From Serpula lacrymans var. lacrymans S7.9 (taxonomy: Eukaryota > Basidiomycota > Agaricomycetes > Boletales > Serpulaceae): a stretch of 64,000 bases of DNA. This document shows, piece after piece, positions 1 through 13,000 of the stretch. Under the pieces are notes generated by a model, which saw only the letters and a list, made by a program, of their open reading frames with translations, did not search any database and was not told the origin of the DNA. Positions within the stretch are counted from its first letter, which is position 1. The number at the start of each line of letters is the position of its first letter. The translations under genes were made by a program, and so were the position numbers. The stretch is from the NCBI RefSeq assembly GCF_000218685.1, contig NW_006763305.1, positions 776,039 through 840,038 on the forward strand, written 5' to 3'.

Positions 1-148
1 TGTGTACATTTGGGTAGCGGTTTCTTCTCTGGTGTCGTCTACGCATACACCTTTACGGTTTCCCTTCGATTTGGATGGTTTGATGCGGGGGGGGGGCGAT
101 TCGGATGGGGTCGGTCGTCTGTCCTTCGAGTTGTCGATCCCCCCAGGT

Positions 149-1544
149 TTAGGCAGGACATGCCTGTCCCAAACCATGCATGCTATCAATCCCGCGTGTT
201 ATGTTCTCGAGTTCCCCGTCGAATAGCTTTCCCCCCTCGTCGTCGCTACCTCCAGCACCCACACCAATCACCCCCCCTCGATCCACACGCCCCCCAACTG
301 CCTCCCACGCCTCCTCAAGCTCCCCCTCCCATCCCAGCTCCCTACAGAGCACCCTCACCAGTTGATCACACTCCCCAAGACGAACGACATCATCCGGCCT
401 CTCGAACTCGCCCACTGCGTCCTTGTTGAGCAGCACGCGCGGACAGTCTCCTCGCACGAGCTCGGCGAGGTCGGCGAAGGGGCGGGCGGCGAGGGAGGTG
501 CCCATGACGATGAGTAAGTCGGAGTGGAGGATGCGGGGGAGGGAGGAGAAGAAGGCGGGGGGCATCTGATGAAGTCCGATTGAGTGTACGGCAAGACGGA
601 GGAGGAGGAGGGGAGGTAAGGCAGGGACGAACCGGATCTCCGTACAACACCACGTCAGATTTCGCGAGGCCGCCGCACGCCTCGCATCGGGGTATCGCCA
701 AGCTCATCACCGCTTCCTCCATCTTGGCACCGTCGTACGGCGCCGCACACTCGATGCAGCTGTGCGCGGCGTACGAGCCGTGCGCCTCGACGAGCTTGGA
801 GGGGGGGACGCCGGCGGCGCGCTCGAGCATGTCGATGTTCTGTGTGAAACTGGTGTGGAGGAGGTTTTTGGAGTCGAGGAGCTTGATGAATGCGTGGGTG
901 AGTGTGGGGCGACGTTGGCCGGGCCAAAGCTTTTTGGCGGCGACGAAGACTGTCGGCAGGGTGAGAATGGGATGGAGGGGAGTGAGCGGGAAATGGACTG
1001 ACAGGGGAGTGGATTTTGAAGGAATAAATCGCGCTCGAACGCAGCCTCCATGTACGGAAGGTTCATGTCTGCAAGAAGTGACTGGGTGGAATGTATATCG
1101 TGCGTTTAGTGTTCAGTTAACAGTCAAAGGCACAAGGAACAAAAACTCACATATAAGTCTTTGCATCACACCGTGAAAAGACCCCTTTAGGTTAGCAGAA
1201 AGACGGGCTATCTCAGAGGCGGGGGCGATTTCACCTTTATCAGGGATTTGAGCGTCTTTTGGACTAGATGAATACTGATTCCTGTGGGTACTTTCGATGA
1301 CAAGTAAAGGAGAAATTTGGAGTGGCACTCACCGGCACCTGTCTGGATCAAGTATGTTCAGGGAGAAATAATCTTACTGCGATCAAGGACTGACCATGAC
1401 ACAGATGTTGCGGCACCGTTCTGACTTGATGTACTTTGCTACGGCTTTCAGGTTGTTGCCTTCCAGTGATCTTGGGGACGAGCCTTGGGCGCCAGCCGTT
1501 ACAGTACTTAGGTCATTGTTTTCTGAACATGTGGGGGCCTCCAT
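149..1544 (-). CDS. NAD-dependent protein deacetylase, sirtuin (Hst2/SIRT2-like)
   Basis: Class III deacetylase that uses NAD+ to remove acyl groups from lysines. Read on the minus strand, the first exon (1395-1544) starts at the ATG at 1544 and leads into an ICVM-TGAG nucleotide-binding start. Later pieces are unmistakable: NLPYMEAAFERDLF, FTQNIDMLERAAGVP, the catalytic histidine in EAHGSY, a zinc site made of two CxxC pairs (CIEC and CEAC), VVLYGDP joined to MPPAFFSSLP across an intron near 565-635, and DLLIVMGTSL with PRVLLN. The acidic, glycine-rich tail ends at the TAA at 149. At least five exons are needed. The segment that should read GISTSAGIPDFRSP (about 1195-1285) does not assemble cleanly: IPD and a downstream ANLK are visible but out of frame with GIS. 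The gene is therefore either spliced unusually, miscalled by a base, or decaying. Family assignment is firm; activity is not. Confidence 0.88.
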
Positions 1545-2189
1545 GACTCGTTTCTGCTTGATAGTGCTGTAGCGTTATGTATGACTGGTAAAGCGCTTTA
1601 ATGCTCGTAGCTGGGAAGGGGGGTGCCGCTCGTACATTCTTTAATACGAAAGGATAAAAGCAAAGGTAGGCAAGCCGAATAGCAAGTAAAGCGAGTAGCA
1701 GAAATCGGATTTAGCAACACCCCCTTACGAGAAAAAGGTGCATGATGGGCTTCACTATGCATTCTCAGTGCGAGTAATCCAGATAACGGGGCATATCTAT
1801 AGATATAATCACTGAATAGGCAATCACGTACCACCTAAAACCATTGACAAGAACTCCCCTACATGATCCTTATATGTGAAATAGGATGATGAACACGTAG
1901 ACGTTGGTGGCGTATTTGATAGTGATTTTTTCCTGTGTTTTATGTCCTAGACAGATCTATACTCATGCATGTCACGTCATATTTTATCATTGAGCGAACA
2001 AATACTTTGAGATACAAACACTAATGTGTCACTAAATCCCCGGCATCAGTCTAGCCTCTCTTTCTTCAGCCAAGTGGTTTATTATAACATGTCACCAGAT
2101 AGAGCCGAAGCCATACGTTTCTCTGACTCGGAAATTTCACAAGAAAAAATAGTTGAAAAATAGTGTGAGTGAAAGTTGCGTATCCTAGC
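1545..2189. other. Intergenic region upstream of the sirtuin
   Basis: About 650 nt with only short frames lacking family resemblance. It should contain the sirtuin promoter on its left side. Base composition drops to AT-rich near 1900-2160. I see no RNA gene or mobile element. Confidence 0.5.
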
Positions 2190-2918
2190 TTTTATTTGTG
2201 TTTGTCTTCCTAGAGCTTGGGAATCCAACAAATATAAACAACAGCCCACACGTCCCGGCCGTGCTTTCACTTCGATACACACTTGTCCTTCTTGATTGCA
2301 ATATTGGCAGCTCAGTCACAGTAAGGCAAGAACTTGGAAATTCTGACTAGTTGTAGTTCAAATCCAGGAACTATGAATCACAGTTCCGCTCCCGCGTACC
2401 TCCTTTGATTTTACTCACGTGATTGTATCGTGACTCGCGCGCCCTTCTTTCTTGCAGTGCCCAGTACCTATCCTCGCGACCCATGATCTGTTCAAAGACG
2501 TGACTGCGATACAGCAAGGCACTCTATTGTCTTGCTCGTGCTTTTGAGCACATGTATTTCTTGGTGAGTTATGTTTATCTACACATCCGAACAGCGCCCT
2601 AGGCCGCATCACCTCGATGGTACCTTTAAATGATACCCAATTCTCATATTGACGTGTTCCTCATTGTGTAGATCTCGATCAAAACTCCATGAGTATCGCA
2701 CTAAGCCAGCGCAGTATCAAAGTCATGGATCCGCAAGTGGCTGCGCAATTCTGTAGCGAATCAAGCTCCAGTCGTTACAAGTCATCATCAGCGACACTCT
2801 CTCGTCTCAGTCATTTTCCGCGATTGACGTGGGCTATTTCTTATGTGTGCCTAGCCATTCCTTGCACATCAGTTCTCACAAAGCCCTCTTGCCGCATTTT
2901 TGTGCCTATGCAAAAAGG

Positions 2919-2926
2919 TATAAAAG
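2919..2926 (+). promoter_or_regulatory. TATA box of LysM gene A
   Basis: TATAAAAG lies 87 nt before the LysM start codon. The counterpart TATAAAGG sits at the equivalent place in copy B, so the core promoter was copied with the gene. Confidence 0.6.
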
Positions 2927-3012
2927 CAGGGGATATATCCTTGGAAAACACTATTCTTCGTTCTCTTAATTTGTGACAACGATCTAGCCTCTAAGAAAGC
3001 ATTTCAATCAAG

Positions 3013-3665
3013 ATGTTCACCAACATGATGTTTGCCGTTCTTGCTCTTGCAGGTGTATCGACCGGTCAGTTTCACCCTTTGCTACTATTTTTCTCAATTC
3101 ACTATCAAATCATAGCCCAATCGCTGCCCACAAATTGCGATAGGAACTATACCATTCACCTCGGCGATACTTGCAACATCATCTCTGCTAACCTCAATGT
3201 TTCCACGTGGGTTACTCACCGTACGCGCTCCCCATACAACGCTCAACCGTGATTTCTTTTAGCTACCAGCTTTCTGCCGTCAATACTGGCATTATAAACA
3301 CCAACTGTAGCAACTTAGCGGAGGGCGAGGTAACTATTGCTCGCACGCCCTTGGCACAATTCTAGATTAACTTACGGATTTTTCGGTATTGCAGACGATT
3401 TGTTTGGGCCTCACTGGTCAAGATTGCAACACCACGCTTGTCGTACAATCTGGAGATACATGCAGCACTATTTCTACGAGCGTTGGAATTCCTATCAGCA
3501 CCCTTCTCACCAACAACCCGAATGTAAACCCGATTTGCAACAACATTTACCCGGGAGAGGTATGTTTGAACCGTACTTGTGCTGTACACACACTTACATG
3601 GATAACATTCTCAGGTCTTGTGCACGGCTAGTCAGATTTACGTGAATCTAACCAACTCGCAGTAG
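3013..3665 (+). CDS. Secreted two-LysM protein (LysM effector-like), copy A
   Basis: Small secreted protein, about 141 residues after splicing five exons. It has a hydrophobic signal peptide (MFTNMMFAVLALAGVSTAQ, residues 1-19) followed by two LysM-like units: NYTIHLGDTCNIIS (about 27-40) and TTLVVQSGDTCSTIS (about 83-97), the second ending in NPNVNPICN..YPGEVLC. Six or more cysteines are likely paired. LysM units bind chitin or related N-acetylglucosamine polymers. Fungal proteins of this build usually act in the apoplast or cell wall, shielding hyphae or hiding chitin fragments from a host. Introns begin at about 3063, 3209, 3331 and 3561, each GT-AG. The stop is TAG at 3663. A close paralog in inverted orientation lies at 29608-30265. 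Whether it is a plant-interaction effector or a developmental wall protein cannot be told here. Confidence 0.88.
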
Positions 3666-3715
3666 AAGGTAGAAGTTTCAAAATCCTGGGTTAGATGTCA
3701 AGATGTACTCGATTA

Positions 3716-4088
3716 CCAAGTGGATCTGTTGTAAATACGTGAATCGTAAATAAGAGTGCACCCCTGTTTCAGTATGATAGTGTTCGCACTGCTTTGTGCG
3801 TTGTATGCAAAGAAAATTCTCACGAGTAGAAGTGAGTGTACCAGATAATTCTAAAGAGTTTCTATTCCATCTATACAGCATCATCATCATCTCTCCCTCG
3901 AGTAAGGGGCTAGGCATGTAATTTAGACATTTACTTCATAAGAATCGTAAAACCGTAGAGATCCCGAGTACGCATGGTTTTGGAGAGGCGTGAAACATTA
4001 CTGGGAGGAACGCTCGCTGGTGGCATGGGTATTTGATTCTCAGCCATTGTGCATCGAAAAGCGTCCGAGTCATGAGTATAGACGCAGC
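3716..4088. other. Convergent 3' intergenic region
   Basis: About 370 nt between the 3' ends of LysM gene A and the F-box gene. Only short frames occur; it probably holds both 3' untranslated regions. Confidence 0.5.
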
Positions 4089-5878
4089 TCATGAGCATGA
4101 TTCGACTCCTTTGGCGCATTTGAGACAAGGAGGACTTGGGCAGTTCGGGGGCTCGTTCATTAGACGTACACCAGCACGAATGAATGATGCACGTTGCCCA
4201 GGGGTGAGCGAAACATCGCCATCTTCAAAATCAAGGATAATCTTGCACGCCAGCGAACTGAAATCACCGTCGGCCCATAGTGAATGCAGTCCGGCGACTG
4301 TGGGGGCATCAAGGTGCTTTATTGTCAGCTCAGCAAGGGTGGGACAGACGATAGCTGGTTCCTCTGGGCCTCGTGTAGAGGAATCGATGAGTTGAGCCAC
4401 GAGAGAACGGAGAGAGGCTTCTTCCATATTCGATAAAGACAGGTACCTAAGGACAGGAAGTTGCTGCAGAAACTGGTGGAACAGCGTGCCTTGCGTAACT
4501 AGTACACCATATATTTGCAGAGAAGACACGTTCGATAAGGGGAGGCAACATCGAGGTGGTGTACAGGCGCCAGTATGTGAAGGGAGAGAATTGCAAGGGA
4601 CGGAGGATGTATGGGCAGAGATAAGATATTCCAGTAGCGGGGTGGCGTCCAGGTCATCCGCAGAATGCGATAAGCCACGGGATATATCTTCTAGTACCAG
4701 CGATTCTAACGCTGGCATACAGAACAAAGAGAGAAGGTTGATAGTGTATTCGACGTCGATGAAACCGAGGGCGAAGTGTTTGAGGTAAGGCAGACAGATG
4801 CTACATGTATACGAATTTATGGAACTGGGAGGTGGAGGATGACTCAAAAGGGAATCTTCGGAATCATTGGCACTGAGGATAGGACCCCACCCAAGGATAG
4901 AGAGACGCCTCAACTTGGGAGAAGCTGCCAAGATATCAGTGAACTCCTGAAGGGTGGGCATCACGTCGCTCGAATGGTACTTGAGCTCGAGCTCCTCAAG
5001 ACCACTCAGCCCAGAGTGTGACCAATCAACATGGACGCCCGCCAGCAATACCCTCCGAACCCCTGCCAATGCCTTGCCGCCACTGAACCACGAAACGGGC
5101 TCCTTCATAGAGACGGGACGAAATGTCTCGCCTTTGACCGCGAAGTAGGCGTTGCAGCGGGAGAGCTCGATAGTTTTTAACCGTGGTGCACATTGGACGC
5201 GGGATGTGTAACGGAGGAAGGTATATATAGGCGCCCAGGTGTCTGAAAGCAACTTTAGCGTTTCCCAGCGAGATACCTGTGGGAGAAGGAGACGTATGAC
5301 ATTTTCCATGTTTTTCCAGCCGAATGTGTGAGAACCCTCTTCCCAATTCCACGTTGGATCTCGGAAATCGAGGTGGATATGCAACGGAAGCCTGCGAGAC
5401 CTCATAAGCCAGGTAACGGTCCGCGATAACTGATAGTTTTCGCTCGGATGCGTAAGAAGAACGGTGGCCCATAACGCACTTGTTGAAAGAGAGATACGCC
5501 GCCAGTGTTGACAGACATGAGATATAATGATGGGCGAGGCAATAGAATCATGGATATTGGAATTGTGAGATGCAGCCATGAATATCTCAGACCATATCTC
5601 GTTGGGAAGAGACTGTATCAGGGAACGCGGGCGACTAGGGAGAGAGATAGACTTTGGAGAAAGCGATAAACCGAACTTTTCAATTTCCCGTAATAGGATT
5701 GAAAGTTCGGAGGACGAAACTTGAGTCCACATCAATTGAAAGAGACCTGATAGAAAGGTGGCATAGTATCGTCGTTAGTACGTTCCTTAGCAGATTGTAT
5801 AGTAAACTTACCGATCCAACTTGAATGTCGCTCAGAGAAAGCAAAGAGTATTTCGATTGAGATTGCGGGTGGCACCAT
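4089..5878 (-). CDS. F-box protein with leucine-rich-like C-terminus
   Basis: Likely substrate adaptor of an SCF ubiquitin ligase. The main exon (4089 to about 5744) encodes a leucine-rich leader (LLREIEKFGLSL), then the F-box core at LIQSLPNEIWSEIFMAAS followed by ISHVCQHWRRISLSTSALWA, which is the usual Agaricomycete F-box pattern. The remaining about 450 residues contain irregular leucine-rich segments and cysteines but no catalytic motif. I add a short first exon: the ATG at 5878 gives MVPPAISIEILFAFSERHSS and splices with a GT-AG intron (about 5745-5810) into LFQLMWTQ in frame. The alternative start is the ATG at 5732 within the main exon. F-box families are strongly expanded in mushrooms, and the target of this one cannot be inferred. 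Confidence 0.82.
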
Positions 5879-7806
5879 GGACCAACAGTATATATACACA
5901 ATCCCAGATGAAGTTTCAGTCGAAGACTCGAGTGCTCACCTGCTCGAACCCCAGAAAGGCTATCGGCTTGCGGTAGGCTATGCCGCAGACGCCCAGGTGC
6001 ATCCAATATAGTAAGTTTCATCCAGGTTGAAGAGAGAATTAGCCTCATGTTCGCCATGTGTCCTTCGGATGCGTCGCTTTTATACATCCGCGACGAACTA
6101 ATGTTGTGGGTGTGTGTGTACTACGGTCTAGTTCGCGTTAGCATGCACAAAAAATGTAGCCAGTAATGACACCTGTCTCTGTCTCAGATATGCTGAGTGA
6201 CACAGCATCTAAACGCTTAAGCTGCTTAAAGCAAAAGGAACGCCTCGAGGTCGCAACCGGAAAGGTCCATGAAGTAATTGCCTTGTACTTTAACCCGAAA
6301 TTCGAAGCACATCAGTTTGATACAGAAAGTACAAGGTACTACATCACGATGATGGACGCCCTCACTGGTCGTTAGGATTAGATATACTCACATACGTCAA
6401 ATTTAGTAATAAAAACTTACAAAACTTGTATACCATCAAAGACTTGATGTGGATGATCCACAGGGACCTATCAAAGCATATGTAAGTAAACTCGGACAGG
6501 AGTTTCTGACTTGGCGATCTAACAGGTCCTGATCATTTTATCAAGTTTAGCATCTAAAGTATGCTGACATCAGGAATCAGAGAAATCAGAAGATCGAAGT
6601 AAGACATACATGAGATACTAATTTTGGCGCTGGAATAACTACCAGAAAACTGGATGTATAGAGATGCTGGAACCTAAGCACAAAGGGCTCATGGGACTTG
6701 AGTTCGTACTGGTAAGAGCTCGGCTTTGACTTATCATACGGCGATGGCAAAGTGGTGCCTTCATTAAATCCTACATTGCCAGTATTTTCCCAACGCGGTT
6801 ACGACAGCTACCGTAAGCTACTGAACTCAGATTGAGTATAGAATCATTGGGCATCTTTGAACCCTGTGGCTTAAGACTGCCAAGGTAATCCGAGCCTTGC
6901 AGCCAACGACGTGACAGCGATTATTGAGGTGAATAGTGTCGGGGCCTAGAACCTTAAAATAAGATAGTATCCGAGACTTACAGCGCTGTAAGTATATGGG
7001 GTGTAGCAAGGGCGAAAGATAAGTCGCCCCGTATCTGAAAGCTTGGAGTTACCCCGACTCGGAGACCTATTACTGTATAGGTCAAGTTGCACGTAATGAA
7101 GTCGAATCCCCGCCCAGGATATGGAGGTACTTACCTGTGACGGACAGCTGGATAAGATGAGGCCATCTGGAAAGGCATTGATGCAGTCAAGCCTACTCAA
7201 CTCGAACCATGGAAGGCTTGGCGAGCCTGTCGCAGCTGGGCAGAACGGGGATGTTTCTCAGACTATTTCTACCTAAAACTCAATACGATTTGTGTGACGT
7301 TTGTGTGACATGGATGCGCTCCAATCGCTCAACGTCCCCATTCAAGTCAGGGTTGAAAAGGCAAAATTGGCGATACGTGGTAGCACTATAGTGATGGTTG
7401 TCCGATGAACCGTATCGAACCTGTTAACTTTTGAATGGGTGGTATTGAATGTATAACGCAATACTTCAGATAACATGTCAGGGGTTAAAATTTTTGACTT
7501 ACTTATTACTGTATCTATAAGGTTGTCGTTGTACGGGTGCGAACTTGAAGGGAAAAGTGTAGACTCGGAAGAGAAAAAAGGTGAACGTAAGCGATCGCCG
7601 GTTCCACGTGCGAATGATCGACTAGATACGGCCAAATCCATGTGTCATATTGCCGTACCTGTTCAATTGACAACCGCTCTTATACCACATGGATTCTCTC
7701 AAGAAATCAGTCATTTAACTTACACTTTTCTGCTCCTCGATATCTCGAAAACAACACTGCTACGTTAGCTGTCTCCCGCTTCGGATTTGCTTTGCTTTTG
7801 GCGATC
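5879..7806. other. Long intergenic region, no recognisable gene
   Basis: About 1.9 kb. Small frames occur, the best being 6166-6375 (+, 69 aa, charged, beginning MTPVSVSDML), but none shows a known motif, signal peptide or consistent splice pattern. It could be a decayed gene or non-coding transcript. The right part holds the promoter of the membrane-protein gene that follows. Confidence 0.4.
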
Positions 7807-9470
7807 ATGGTGAACTGGTCAGATCCCGCAGTCATAGAAGAAGACGAGACAGCCCTTGGAAAACTAGGCTTAGTGTTATTGGGAATATATGGGTTTGGAC
7901 ACTAACATTCCATACTACTCATCTCTTGCTCATTTCTCTGACTACGATACAGATGGGAGTATTTATTGACACTCCAAGCTGAATGGGCCTTGATTTCTCG
8001 CCGTCTAACGTTCAGATGGCCCCTCGTACGTGTAGCGCGCATTTCAACTGTATCAAAGCATTGCTCACATGAACTGTTAGGTTCCATATTTCTTAGGGAG
8101 ATATAGCTTTTTGGCAACTGTTATTTCGCTGTAAGTACCATAAATCCCGATCCTACCAGATGCAAACCAAACCAAATATGATAGAACAGCTGTCAGTCGA
8201 AAGACTTTTGCTGTTGATTGTAAATGTGAGCTTCTCTCGATCGTGATAAAGAACTTGTGAGCTTATATAAATTCAAGCTGCGCACCAGGCTTTGGCGGTA
8301 AGCCCACAACCTCATGAGTCTTGCTCCTTCTCATCGCACCCAAATGCGTGCACGCAGGTCACAGGAAATATAGCCATCGCATGCGCTTCTACCAACTTGA
8401 TGATTCGAACGTGCGTCTTCACCACTCCAACACAACTTCACTTTATGGCTCAATCAACATCAGGGCAGTCATCTGGAAACAACGTTCCACTGTAGTTATA
8501 CTACTTCTGCTATTAACCCTTGGCCATTGGACTATTCTCATGGCAGGTTTGTCGGTTTGTTATATTTCAAAACTTATTGAACGATTAATATGTATATCTA
8601 TCCCTCTCTAGGTCCAACATATTTCAAAGCTCAAGCAAATAGTACCACGCACGCCTGCACAATTACATATACAAGTAATACAAAGACTGCGGCCATGTTC
8701 ATATACAGTATGTGGAGCATTCCTCTCGGATGTTCACGCTGATACCCAAAATTTCATGCTCAGCGATGCTCTACGACTTTCTTATACTCAGTCTCACAGT
8801 AGTAGGCTTGTCGAGGGTGAAATCACGCTCGGCCTTATGGAGCAGACTACATAGACAAGGTATATTTTACTTTGTAGTAGCATTCGCAGTCAACATTCTA
8901 CCTGTGGTAAGTTTCGCTATCAAAACATGCCGCGTGAGCTCGACATTGATCAAAACACATTTCTTTTTTCTGGTAGATCTTCTCTTGTTTGAATTTAAAT
9001 GGTAAGTAGCTTATGAAAGGAACCCGAGGTGAAATATGATTGAGTTGTTTCTGCACAGATGTCATGGGTATCTTCTTCGTACAACCTGGTAAAGGTCTCT
9101 CTTTATCCCTTTGCGCTTTTCACTGATTGATTTGTCAAAGCGGGTTGTGTGAGGTTCGTGCAACACATATTTCTTATGCTCATGTTCTTATGACGCTGTT
9201 CAGCACAATCGCCTCTTCTCGTTCCGTCCTCTCTCTCCTGGGTTGTAATAGCTTGTTCACAGACAGGTGCGTCCCCTTTCAAGTATCCCGAACAACGCTT
9301 GTGATGCCCACACTCCTACATTGACAGTAATTCCAGCTCCGATGAAGAAGGAAGAGGAGATACCAATAGGCTGACGACCCTACTGACATTTGATTTGTCT
9401 ATGTGCGTCTCCTTCCCTTGCTCCATTCTTCATCTTTGCTTGACCATAGATGGCATACAGAGCCCCATAT
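7807..9470 (+). CDS. Seven-TM-like fungal membrane protein (DUF6533-like family)
   Basis: Polytopic membrane protein of a family abundant in Agaricomycetes, function unknown. The ATG at 7807 begins MVNWSDPAVIEEDETALGKL, followed by a first hydrophobic stretch (LGLVLLGIYG). The GG|GTTTGG donor joins to ATGGGAGTAT to give G-WEYLLTLQAEW, then RRLTFRWPL, VPYFLGRYSFLATVISL, TAVSRKTFAVDC, TGNIAIACASTNLMIRT, VVILLLLLTLGHWTIL, KTAAMFIY, SMLYDFLILSLTVVGLSR, RQGIFYFVVAFAVNILPV, VMGIFFVQPG and TIASSRSVLSLL. The order matches about seven membrane segments with short loops. At least nine introns of 50-80 nt are needed. The 3' end is uncertain: a serine/acidic tail (SSSDEEGRGDTN near 9340) probably belongs to it and a stop occurs near 9468. 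No sign of decay was seen in the exons checked. Confidence 0.75.
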
Positions 9471-10033
9471 AACGCGACCGCCTATTAGTGTTCATGGCAG
9501 TAGGTACCCCGCAGTCAGTGATCTTACGTAGTCTCAATTGTAATCTTACCAATCGTTCTCAGCACACAGTGAGATATTTCCGTAGTGATGGGGAAACCCA
9601 GCGAGATACTATACCTCCGGAACAAATACGACTGCGCCGCATTTGAAGAAGAGATTTCACGATCAAGATTACCTTTTACACCTGCATTTGATTTAGTATA
9701 CAATAACACTCCAGCATCCCCAGATCTCCTATTCAATTCTAAGGCACTTGTCGACTGAATTACTTACTATTCGTCGGAATAACATAACTGACGGGGCCGG
9801 CTTATCAGCCATAATAAAGATCAAACGAACTCTTTACCAGCCACTTAGCACCCCCGCTATAGAATTGTCCTTACAGCATTTCCGAAGTCCGTGAAACTGC
9901 CGCCCGAAATCCTTCTCCTTTTGAGCCGTACCTGATCACATACATATATATACTACTAAGATCTATAAGTAATGGTAAGATAACGATACCTGACGACGAC
10001 TATTCCCCTTCAATGTCGGAGATCACTGAATAG
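9471..10033. other. Intergenic region between membrane protein and XPF genes
   Basis: About 560 nt, convergent 3' ends. Only short frames without family resemblance. It probably contains both transcript terminators. Confidence 0.4.
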
Positions 10034-13000
10034 TCATGTAGCAGAGCGGCTCTTCTCGCCCTTATGCATAAACTCCCAACATGCCTTTCCAGGCCCCACC
10101 CCCAGAATCTCCTGAACCTGTTCATTACTCATCTCGCACAGCTCCCTGACGCTCTGTACCTTGCTCATCACATACTTCACGTTCTTCGCTGTAATACCAG
10201 GAAGACATCTCAGCAGTTCTTCTGCAGCAGCGTTCACCCCGGCTCCTGCCTCTGGGTCGTCTTCTGCGCCTATGGCCACAGCTCGGGCAGAGTCAGGCTC
10301 ATAGTTATTGGCTTTAAGATCGTTGAAGATATCGGTAGTTGCATATGGCGATGATGACCAGATTATGCGGACACGAGGGAAGTGTAGTGTTAGTAGAACT
10401 AGCTTAGATTGGACAGAGGGGGCAGCGCGATCTGTATCCGAGGGGCCAGCAGGTTTCTTGCTAGGATACTTGGACGATGGTTTCGCGTACGATTTGAGCT
10501 CAGATACAGTCTATGGGGAAAAAAAAAATGATAAACAGGGAATCAGGATCATCAAGGATAACAGACTTACTTCGAGAGAGAAAGATTTGTTCTCCTCAAA
10601 TTCGATGAGTAAAATAGGTTGTTTGTAATGCACCGACATTAATTCGCATTGTGTATATCTTAGAAATGAGTGGTGAGCTAGGCGATCAGTAACACATTTA
10701 CCTCACTTACAAACGGCCACTGTTAAAGCTTGATACTAGATCCGGTATACTTTTTCTTTCGACGCAGATATCGGGAGTCAGGACGTAGTCCCCAACAGTC
10801 AGTGTTGCCGGGATTATGAGCAAACTTGATGCATGTAGAAGGGATGGCAAAGTCGAACGAAATTCTCGCATATCTACGATGACCTAAAACATTTTAATTG
10901 GTGAAAGGGATGATTCCAATAAAGCTAACAATACGCACTTGGGGCGGGGTTGTGCTTAACTCCTTTCGACCGCCAGCAAATCTGGAACTGATAGTTTTAA
11001 TGAACGTATTCTCTCCTTTACCGGACGTTTGAGTCTGAAATATTGGGAGCAACATCGACTATATAGCTTATAAGTAACGTAACCCGAAGTACGAAATAGA
11101 AATACGCACTCCTCTTTCTTTTATAAGTCGTTCGAAAGATTCCTTCTCTCGTCGCAGTCCAGCGAGATATTTGTGTTCTTCGCAGCTAAGTTGATAAATC
11201 ATAAAATATACTCTTACACCAAGCCCAGGACTTGAATTTTTATATACCTAAATGCGAAATATGAAAACGATTCGTGTCCTTTCAGTTTGATTTCACTGAC
11301 CTCGATACGCCTGATAAACTCGAGACTCGGCTCAAACATCACAATAAATCTGGGCTTTACCTCCCACAGCACTTGATCATCGACATCATCGGAATATGCT
11401 CGCACTATGATTGTTTGTTGAGGAGGAACTAGACCGTAGTGTGTATCGAAATCACTATCATGCTGGCCAGCTAGTATTTCTGCGATTAGGTCGAAGTCGG
11501 TGGATGGAATGTCTAACTCGTCGAGAACAACATTTTCAGGCACAAGGCTAAAATGGGGTGAGGAACTACAAATAAAAACGAAGGGAAAATCTTACAACTC
11601 GTTGGTATCATTTCCGCTTCCGTTGACGTGAGACGCCGCTTGTGATACCTTTGCTATGGCTGGGGGAGCGCCTCCTCTGACACGCCTCCGGTTTGCGCTT
11701 CTATCTTGCCTAGCTTTATCTTTCCTCTTGAGAGCCTCACTTACTTCGGCACTCCCACTTCCACTATCATTTCCTTTGTTCCGGTTTTCCGAGTGGTTTC
11801 GAGATATATCAGGCCGTCCCTTGCCATCATCCTGCTTGCGAGTTGCAAGTCTCCCCTTCCACCAAAAATGTGATTTTAATTTGCGTTCCATCATCTTACG
11901 GCCTCGTGCACCTTTCGGAGCGGACACATCCATACTGGACAAATATTCACGGATAAGAGCTGCAGACCGAGTGGAAGATGCCATAATCAGAACGGTATTC
12001 GAACCCAAGACAGCTATATGGGCGATTAGTGATATAATTTTTAAGGACAGAGTTCAACTATACTCACTCGTGGACAGTGACTCTTGTCTGATCATTTCTT
12101 CCTCGATTTCTTGCAATATGTCTGCAAGTAGATCCCATTTGGGCAACTCTTCGAGAACTGGATCAATGCCGTCTGGAAGCCACGCTTTACGAGCTTCCTT
12201 CCCCTGATTATTCCCTGCATTGGGTGGCTGGCGCCCTTCAGCCTCATATAAAGCATCCCAAGCATCCGCATCATCCAGAACGTCTGCATTTGAACTTTCT
12301 GCTGTCGATTTCCTTTTGGCAGAAGTGACTGTGTAGCATCTCCGCTTCGCGGTCTGAAAAATAACATTGGCAGCGTCTGTAAGCATCCAAGGTGATTGAT
12401 GCTGCCGCGCGTTTCCCGTAGCATTAATAGTATTGGATGCTACTAGAGCTTCAAGGTAGGCGTGAAAAGAGAGGGAGTCATATGTGAGGAGATAGCTGTA
12501 GAGTGTATTTCCATTAGGAGTCACACCAGGAAGTCAGGGGAATACCCACTTTAGAAGTTGGCGAAGAGTGGCAAGATCACTCACTAGCTGTTTCGTCTTG
12601 GGTCCCACTTTGTGCCATACCGGATCCAACTGTCGCCTAACTACCATATCAAAAGAGCGAAAATATGCACTCTCAATATTAAGGTCATCGAGGTCAAGCT
12701 ACAGAGCAAGACTCAATGAAATTCAACCCTAAACACAACTTTTCTTACCGTAGTGTTGGAACGTTTGAGTTCTGACAGCGTAGTAGTCATACACTGAACG
12801 ATAGCGTGGTGTATGTCCTCCATAGGTTCAGTGAGACGTTGGTACAACTCAATAACGTCCGCTTTCCTACTCTCCAGAGTTGATTTGATAGTTTCATGGA
12901 AACTAAAACTTCTTAGCGACCCCTGTTTGATCAAGATGATGAATCACGCTACCGAGGATATATATGTACAGTCCGAAGTTGTAGCTCCTTCATTATGTTC

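Larger units (their letters stand above)
2190..3715 (+). repeat. Duplicated LysM module, copy A (uninterrupted)
   Basis: This stretch aligns, by eye, with the reverse complement of 29560-34225. Matching landmarks in order are: a shared block at 2198-2242 (GCTTGGGAATC then AAATATAAACAAC), the GATTTTA..CACGTGA block near 2407, TTTCTTGCAGTGCC near 2450, TCGATGGTACCTT near 2614, TTTTCCG..GTGGGCTA near 2815, a TATA box, the LysM gene with the same four introns, and GGTTAGATG in the 3' flank near 3691. Copy B has the same order but with about 3.1 kb of transposon between the first and second landmarks. Confidence 0.85.

Noticed and set aside
580..1176. 198-codon plus-strand frame
   Set aside because: Antisense shadow of the sirtuin exons, which carry clear family motifs on the other strand.
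6166..6375. 69-codon plus-strand frame in a long gap
   Set aside because: No homolog recognised and no downstream exon that splices in frame; kept only as a note.
11656..12207. 183-codon plus-strand frame
   Set aside because: Antisense to XPF exons with a basic/serine-rich composition; no motif of its own.
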